From: JASEFH01 sp034679905
Lineage (GTDB): Archaea; Halobacteriota; Methanomicrobia; Methanomicrobiales; JACTUA01
Assembly (NCBI GenBank): GCA_034679905.1
Contig: JAXDAH010000111.1
Span: 1-17,447 of the forward strand
Length of the DNA: 17,447 nt
Direction of reading: 5' to 3'
Positions 12,274 through 17,447 of this stretch are shown here, in pieces. A program made the position numbers and the translations under genes. The stretch's first letter is position 1. Every line of letters starts with the position of its first letter. Below the pieces are notes generated by a model that did no database searches, had not been told where the DNA came from, and saw nothing but the letters and a program-made list of their open reading frames with translations.

Positions 12274-15200
12274 TTGCATATTACCCAGCTTGAAATTGAC
12301 AATTTCAAGTCTTTCGGTAAAAAGACGAAAATTCCGTTTTTCGAGGGCTTCACCGTAATATCGGGCCCCAACGGGTCCGGCAAGAGCAATATAATCGACA
12401 GCGTGCTCTTCTGCCTGGGCCTGGCGAGCTCCCGCGGTCTCCGGGCGGAGAAGCTGACGGACCTGATCAACCTGAACAGCGGGAAGAACTCGGCGGAGGT
12501 TGCGATCCAGTTCTCGGACGGCAGCACGGTTCGCCGCAGGATAAGGCGGACGGCGAGCGGCTACTACAGCTACCATTACCTGAACGACCGGCTCTGCAAG
12601 CACTCGGACGTCACAGAGTTCCTCGCCCGGATCGGGATCAAGGCGGAAGGTTACAACGTGGTGATGCAGGGCGACATCACCCGCATCATGGAGATGAGCG
12701 ATCTCGAGAGGCGCAGGATTCTGGATGAGATCGCCGGTGTGGCAGAGTTCGACACAAAGCGGGATCAGGCTTTATCCGAGCTCGAGGTGGTGAGGGAACG
12801 GATCGAGCGCGAGGAACTGCTGCTGCGGGAACTGACAGACAGATTGGCAGAACTCGAACGGGAGCGGGAACGGGCGATCGAACACCGCTCCCTGCAGGAG
12901 CAGCTGTGCCATTACGAGGGTTGCAGGGGTGCCGCTCAGCTCCGCGAGAAGGAGCAGGAGCTCGGCACCATTCGGGATCTGCTTGCCGAGCAGTCGACGG
13001 CGCTCTGCGAGGCGGACCTTCGGAGAGGTTCGAAGGAGAGCGAACTTGCAGCCCAGCGCGGACAGTTGAAGCAGATCGACAATCAGATCCAGGAGAAGAG
13101 CGGGCAGGAGTATCTGGCCCTGCTGGAACGGCTGGAGGGTGCAAAGAGTGCCATCAAGCTGGGTGAGCAGACCACCTCCCACCTCACGGAGGAGAAGGCG
13201 CGGAACCAGGAGGCCCTCGACCGCACCTACCTGGACAGCAAAAGGGCGGAGGCACGGGTAAAGGAGTGCACCGAGGCGATCCGCAATCTGGGTATCGACC
13301 GCGCGAACCTGGCAATGGAGCTTGCCACCGTGCGGGCTCAGGCCGAGAAGTGTGCGCAGGAGATGGATCGGTGCACAAAAGAGCAGGAGGATGCCCGTGA
13401 CCAGCTCTTCCGTTGGATGGAGGCGGTGGAGCAGCAGAAGTCGAGGAGGGCGGACCTCCTTCACGAGCAGGATGCGCTGATCGAGCGGAGCCGGATGAGA
13501 ACATCCGAATCGGAGCGCCTGACCGTTCGGCTCCGCCAGATCGCGTCGGAGATCGAGGAGAAGGAACGGCAGATCCAGGAGTCTGCACGGATTCTCGCAG
13601 AGTGCATGGCAGAGAAGGAGCGGATCGAGCGGGACATATCCGCCTCCGAGCGCGCACTCTTCGGCCAGCGAGCCAGCCAGGAGCGGCTGCGAAAGGAGAT
13701 CAAGGCTCGGGAGCAGGATCTCATGCGGCTGGAGGCCCAGGCTCAGGCCCGCGGCGAGGGGGAGAACCGGGCCATCGAGGCGGTTCTCGACATGGAAGGG
13801 GTGTTCGGGACCATCGCCCAGCTGGGGAGGGCTCCGCCGGAGTATGCCCTGGCGCTCGATGTCGCGGCTGGTGGGCGGCTCTCCAACGTTGTTGTCGAGG
13901 ACGACGAGGTTGCCGCATCGGCGATCCGCTATCTGAAGGAGAGCAAGCTCGGGCGCGTCACGTTCCTGCCGCTCTCGAAGCTGAAGGCGGTCACTCTCCC
14001 TCCCCTGCAGGAGAAGGGCGCGATCGATTATGCGGTGAACCTCCTCGAGTATGACAAGCCGTACGACCTGGCGTTCCGGCTGGTGTTCGGCGCCACGGTG
14101 GTGATGGACTCCCTGGACCATGCCCGCGCGCGGATCGGGAAGTACAGGATGGTCACCCTGGAGGGGGAGCTCCTGGAGAAGAGCGGTTCCATGAGCGGCG
14201 GCTACTACAAACCGCGCCGGGGGTTTGGGGTAGCCGTGGATGAGGAGATGAATCGCCTGAAGCTGACGCTCGCCGCTTCCAGCCAGGAGCTGGTGGAGTG
14301 CGAGCAGGCGATCTCGCGTCTGACGACAGAGGTGGAAGAGAACCGTGCGAAACGGACCGCGGTGGATGAGCAGATTGCGCGCCACCGCATTCTTGAGGAG
14401 GAGTATCAGCGGATCGTCGTAGCTCTGCGACGAGAGGAGGAGGAGCTCAGCACGACGATTCGGACACTGGACGGTGAGCGCAGCGGCGGTCCCGGACGGC
14501 TCGCGGAGATCGAGGGGTTTCTTGAGGAGATCGCCGCTGCGATCGCCCGTCTCACTGCCGATATCGACGGCCTCAAGGCGAAGCTGGACGACACCCATGT
14601 TCCTGCGCTCATGGAGAGGCTGGATGCTCATAAAAAGAGCATCGAGGATATTGAGCGCCGCCTGCGCAACAAGGATTCCGACATCACCGATATGCAGCGG
14701 GAGCGGCAGTACTTCGTGAAGCGGGTGGAGGAGCTCAATGCCGACCGTGCGCGGCTGCAGGATCGGAATCGTGCGATTGAGGATGAGATAGTTGCCATAG
14801 CGGCTGAGATCGCTTCGCGCAGGGGCGAGATCGGGGATCTCGAGGAGCGACAGAGATCGTTCTCACGGGAACTTGACGATCTCCGTCGGATCCGAGATGA
14901 GATCCTGCTCGCCATCCACGCGTGCGACCAGGAGATCGCGGAGCTGCATGCTGCTATGGAGCGAACCCGCATACAGATCGCCGCTCTGCAGGAGAAGGAG
15001 CGTGCGGCGGCGGCCGACGTGGAAGCGCTACGGGAGCAGGCCGGCTCGGTTGCCACCGACCTCTCGCTCGCGGAGATAACCGAGGCCATCCGCAAGACGG
15101 AGCAGGCGATCCGGGCCATCGGCGCGGTCAACATGCTCGCCGTGGAGGAGTACGACAGGATCAGTGCCCGCATCGGGGAGCGTTCGGAGAAGAAGGAGGT

Positions 15201-15708
15201 CCTGTCCCGCGAGAGGACCATGCTCATCGAGCGTATCGAGAAGTTCGAACGGATGAAGTACGACGCTTTTATGACGGCGTACCGTGCGATCGACGCAAAC
15301 TTCCGCGAGATATTCGCGCGCCTCACGAGCGGCAGCGGTCATCTGGTGCTGGAGAACGAGGAGGATCCCTTCGCCGGCGGGCTAACATTCGCCGTCCAGC
15401 CGCGGGACAAGAAGGTCCATCTGCTATCGGCTCTCTCTGGCGGCGAAAAGTCGCTGACGACTCTCGCGTTCATCTTCTCCATCCAGCAGTTCATGCCGGC
15501 CCCCTTCTACGCGCTCGACGAGGTGGATATGTTCCTCGACGGCTCCAACGTCGAACGCATCGCGAGCATGATCCAGGAGCTGTCGGCGCACGCCCAGTCC
15601 ATCGTCGTCTCTCTCCGCAAACCCATGATCGAGCACGCGGAGAGGATCGTGGGCGTGACCCTCAATCCGGACAAGAGCACGCTCGTCACGGGAATCAAGC
15701 ATGGATGA
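12274..15708 (+). CDS. smc: Chromosome segregation protein SMC
   Basis: A 1144-residue SMC ATPase, the normal length. In dimers bridged by ScpA it organises and separates the chromosome. Walker A is GPNGSGKS (31-38), the Q-loop glutamine is Gln132 in VMQGDITRIM, coiled coil runs from about 165 to 505, the hinge spans about 508-640 (from GVFGTIAQLG to SGSMSGG), and a second coiled coil runs from about 650 to 1000. The signature LSGGE (1054-1058) and Walker B ALDEVD (Asp1082, catalytic Glu1083) complete the head. Translation starts at TTG 12274, giving MHITQLEIDNFKSFGKK; GGGAG (12260-12264) lies 9 nt upstream and overlaps the preceding stop codon. No ATG lies near the conserved N-terminus. The 3' end overlaps scpA by 8 bp. 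Confidence 0.98.
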   Translation: MHITQLEIDNFKSFGKKTKIPFFEGFTVISGPNGSGKSNIIDSVLFCLGLASSRGLRAEKLTDLINLNSGKNSAEVAIQFSDGSTVRRRIRRTASGYYSYHYLNDRLCKHSDVTEFLARIGIKAEGYNVVMQGDITRIMEMSDLERRRILDEIAGVAEFDTKRDQALSELEVVRERIEREELLLRELTDRLAELERERERAIEHRSLQEQLCHYEGCRGAAQLREKEQELGTIRDLLAEQSTALCEADLRRGSKESELAAQRGQLKQIDNQIQEKSGQEYLALLERLEGAKSAIKLGEQTTSHLTEEKARNQEALDRTYLDSKRAEARVKECTEAIRNLGIDRANLAMELATVRAQAEKCAQEMDRCTKEQEDARDQLFRWMEAVEQQKSRRADLLHEQDALIERSRMRTSESERLTVRLRQIASEIEEKERQIQESARILAECMAEKERIERDISASERALFGQRASQERLRKEIKAREQDLMRLEAQAQARGEGENRAIEAVLDMEGVFGTIAQLGRAPPEYALALDVAAGGRLSNVVVEDDEVAASAIRYLKESKLGRVTFLPLSKLKAVTLPPLQEKGAIDYAVNLLEYDKPYDLAFRLVFGATVVMDSLDHARARIGKYRMVTLEGELLEKSGSMSGGYYKPRRGFGVAVDEEMNRLKLTLAASSQELVECEQAISRLTTEVEENRAKRTAVDEQIARHRILEEEYQRIVVALRREEEELSTTIRTLDGERSGGPGRLAEIEGFLEEIAAAIARLTADIDGLKAKLDDTHVPALMERLDAHKKSIEDIERRLRNKDSDITDMQRERQYFVKRVEELNADRARLQDRNRAIEDEIVAIAAEIASRRGEIGDLEERQRSFSRELDDLRRIRDEILLAIHACDQEIAELHAAMERTRIQIAALQEKERAAAADVEALREQAGSVATDLSLAEITEAIRKTEQAIRAIGAVNMLAVEEYDRISARIGERSEKKEVLSRERTMLIERIEKFERMKYDAFMTAYRAIDANFREIFARLTSGSGHLVLENEEDPFAGGLTFAVQPRDKKVHLLSALSGGEKSLTTLAFIFSIQQFMPAPFYALDEVDMFLDGSNVERIASMIQELSAHAQSIVVSLRKPMIEHAERIVGVTLNPDKSTLVTGIKHG

Positions 15709-16408
15709 GGAGCCGGTCGAGATCCTGGTTGGGATGGCCGAGCGCGGCGAGATCGATCCCTGGAATATCGATATTGTCGAGGTGACCGATCGGTTTCTCA
15801 CAGAGCTGGAGCGGCGCCGTCAGCTGGATCTTCGAGTCTCGGGGAGGACACTATTCTATGCCGCCACCCTGCTCCGTCTCAAGTCGGAGTACCTGGATGT
15901 CCCGGAGGAGCCCGAGACTTCCGTCGTGGACATGGAAGAGTTCGATGAGGAGGAAGAAGAGTTCAGTTACGAGCCCGGTGGCTACTCCACTCCGATCGAG
16001 CGGCTCGAGCGGGAGATAAAAAGGAGGCTCTCCCGGAAGAACTACCGGAAGCGGCCGGTGACGCTGTACGAACTGATCAAGCTCCTGAAGACCGCCGAGA
16101 AGGAGGAGCGGCGAAGGCACCGCGTCCGGGCAATTCCAGAGGAGAACCTGATTACGACAGAGGATGTCGTCGCGACCGCACACAGCGAAGACTACCGCGA
16201 GTCGTCTGCGCGGGTGTTGCAGGGCTGCGAGGAGCTCTTCTGCGGGGATGCCGATATTACGCTCGCCGGGCTCTCGGAGAACCTCGGGTGGAGCATCGCT
16301 GACGTATACATCCCGCTCCTATTTTTGAACCTGGAGGGAAAACTGGCGCTTTCCCAGGATGCCATCTACTCGGATCTGATGATCCGGAGGGTGGACGCGA
16401 ATCGATAG
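15701..16408 (+). CDS. scpA: Segregation and condensation protein A (kleisin) ScpA
   Basis: A 235-residue kleisin that links the two heads of an SMC dimer. The N-terminal part VEILVGMAERGEIDPWNIDIVEVTDRFL is the classical ScpA signature, followed by LRVSGRTLFYAATLLRLKSEYL. A very acidic linker (about 72-90, with EEFDEEEEE) leads to a helical middle. The C-terminal winged-helix part (about 165-230) carries LFLNLEGKLALSQDAIYSDLMI, the element expected to bind the SMC head. The start ATG (15701) lies inside smc (overlap 15701-15708), which implies coupled synthesis. scpB, often the next gene, is absent; the rRNA leader follows instead. Confidence 0.95.
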   Translation: MDEEPVEILVGMAERGEIDPWNIDIVEVTDRFLTELERRRQLDLRVSGRTLFYAATLLRLKSEYLDVPEEPETSVVDMEEFDEEEEEFSYEPGGYSTPIERLEREIKRRLSRKNYRKRPVTLYELIKLLKTAEKEERRRHRVRAIPEENLITTEDVVATAHSEDYRESSARVLQGCEELFCGDADITLAGLSENLGWSIADVYIPLLFLNLEGKLALSQDAIYSDLMIRRVDANR

Positions 16409-16415
16409 GAACACT

Positions 16416-16436
16416 TATCAGCGATATCAGCTGATA
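16416..16436 (+). terminator. Inverted repeat just after scpA, possible terminator
   Basis: TATCAGC (16416-16422) and GCTGATA (16430-16436) pair perfectly over 7 bp around GATATCA, 8 bp after the scpA stop. No T-run follows, so termination is only a possibility. Confidence 0.3.
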
Positions 16437-16534
16437 GATATGAGCACCTTGCGTACCACGAGTTTAAAAATGGGTGCCCCGGTATCCACTCCACGAGTGG
16501 TTGCCGGCGTCCGTGTGGTGACGCGAAGGTGATG

Positions 16535-16560
16535 AGGATGTATCGGGAACGATGCATCCT
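16535..16560 (+). repeat. Hairpin with GGAA loop next to the best rRNA TATA box
   Basis: AGGATG-T-ATCG (16535-16545) pairs with CGAT-G-CATCCT (16550-16560): 11 pairs including one T-G wobble, closed by a GGAA (GNRA-type) loop. It ends 6 bp before CTTTATATG. It could end transcripts coming from scpA, or fold in RNA from the upstream promoter. Confidence 0.5.
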
Positions 16561-16566
16561 GAAAAA

Positions 16567-16575
16567 CTTTATATG
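16567..16575 (+). promoter_or_regulatory. Candidate main rRNA promoter TATA box
   Basis: CTTTATATG is close to the archaeal TATA consensus and is preceded by an A-rich stretch suitable as a BRE. Transcription would start near 16598. A small dyad CTCAT-AATA-ATGAG (16585-16598) lies at the predicted start. Confidence 0.5.
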
Positions 16576-16661
16576 ACAGGCGAGCTCATAATAATGAGTC
16601 GTTCTGACATATGCGGAGTTCGAGGATGTCCAATGTATCACTCGAATTCTGGTAGGAATCG

Positions 16662-16687
16662 CCACAACAGAATGTTTTCTGTTGTGG
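16662..16687 (+). repeat. Perfect 11-bp inverted repeat in the rRNA leader
   Basis: CCACAACAGAA (16662-16672) and TTCTGTTGTGG (16677-16687) are exact complements around TGTT. This is the strongest hairpin in the window. It lies between the second and third TATA-like elements, so it would form in transcripts from the upstream promoters only. The function is unknown. Confidence 0.6.
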
Positions 16688-16736
16688 AGGAACATGCAAA
16701 CGGTTATATGCAATAACAGCTAACATGTATGTTCCT
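16688..16736 (+). repeat. Inverted repeat flanking the third TATA-like element
   Basis: AGGAACAT (16688-16695) and ATGTTCCT (16729-16736) are exact complements enclosing ACGGTTATATG (16700-16710). The distal arm covers the predicted transcription start near 16732. It may be an operator or a leader stem formed in longer transcripts. Confidence 0.45.
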
Positions 16737-16870
16737 GATGCTCAGATGGAGAGCCAACGATGCCGGCGAGACCGGTGTTGGTTCTGACGTTGGTACTGGC
16801 AATGCGGAAATCTATTTGACAACCGCTAGTTCCTTTCACAAGTTAACAGATCGATAGTGTGCCTACTTCA

Positions 16871-17447
<577 letters not shown>

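Larger units (their letters stand above)
16409..16870 (+). promoter_or_regulatory. rRNA operon promoter and leader region
   Basis: This 462-bp stretch between scpA and 16S rRNA has no reading frame of interest. It contains three TATA-like elements: GTTTAAAAAT (16462-16471), CTTTATATG (16567-16575, the best match) and GGTTATATG (16702-16710). It also holds several perfect inverted repeats, listed separately. Part of 16740-16870 should be the 5' strand of the pre-16S processing stem, whose partner would lie past the end of the window. Tandem promoters before rRNA are common, but which are used cannot be read from sequence. Confidence 0.55.

Noticed and set aside
12772..14631. A 619-codon open frame on the minus strand
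   Set aside because: It is antisense to the smc coiled coil and hinge; its Leu/Arg/Pro-rich translation matches nothing and smc is certain.

Overview
The window comes from a euryarchaeal methanogen, most likely of the order Methanomicrobiales (Methanoculleus/Methanofollis-like). Three things point there: an archaeal 16S rRNA 5' end (starting ATTCTGGTTGATCC), genes for coenzyme F420 biosynthesis (cofG, cofC, a cofE-family gene), and an archaeal smc-scpA pair. The DNA is GC-rich and gene-dense, with many 4-bp ATGA stop/start overlaps. Genus-level placement is inferred from the 16S fragment by eye and was not computed.

Layout. 3-971 (+): 3' part of a fosmidomycin-resistance-like MFS transporter. 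1140-2228 (+): soluble receiver-histidine kinase hybrid behind a leader with competing hairpins. 2229-3401: about 1.2 kb with no convincing gene. 3402-6432 (-): operon cofG-purC-purS-purQ-FTR catalytic subunit. 6433-7258: long gap ending in the cofC promoter. 7259-7894 (+): cofC, overlapping its convergent neighbour by 63 bp. 7832-11509 (-): operon glyA-folD-folP-cofE-family ligase, every junction an ATGA overlap. 11742-16408 (+): uncharacterised coiled-coil protein, smc and scpA. 16409-16870: rRNA leader with several TATA boxes and hairpins. 16871-17447 (+): 16S rRNA, cut by the window end.

How it fits together. The glyA operon reads as a self-contained tetrahydrofolate one-carbon module: serine hydroxymethyltransferase, methylene/methenyl-folate interconversion, dihydropteroate synthase and a COG1478 glutamate ligase. 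The ligase is conventionally annotated CofE. Its position directly behind folP and its altered active-site loop make a folate-type (FolC2-like) ligase a serious alternative, and this is the most interesting hypothesis in the window. The neighbouring purine genes would fit as users of formyl-folate. F420 synthesis is represented by cofG (deazaflavin FO synthase half) and cofC (phospholactate guanylyltransferase); cofH, cofD, purL and scpB are not in the window. No mobile element, CRISPR array or tRNA gene was found.
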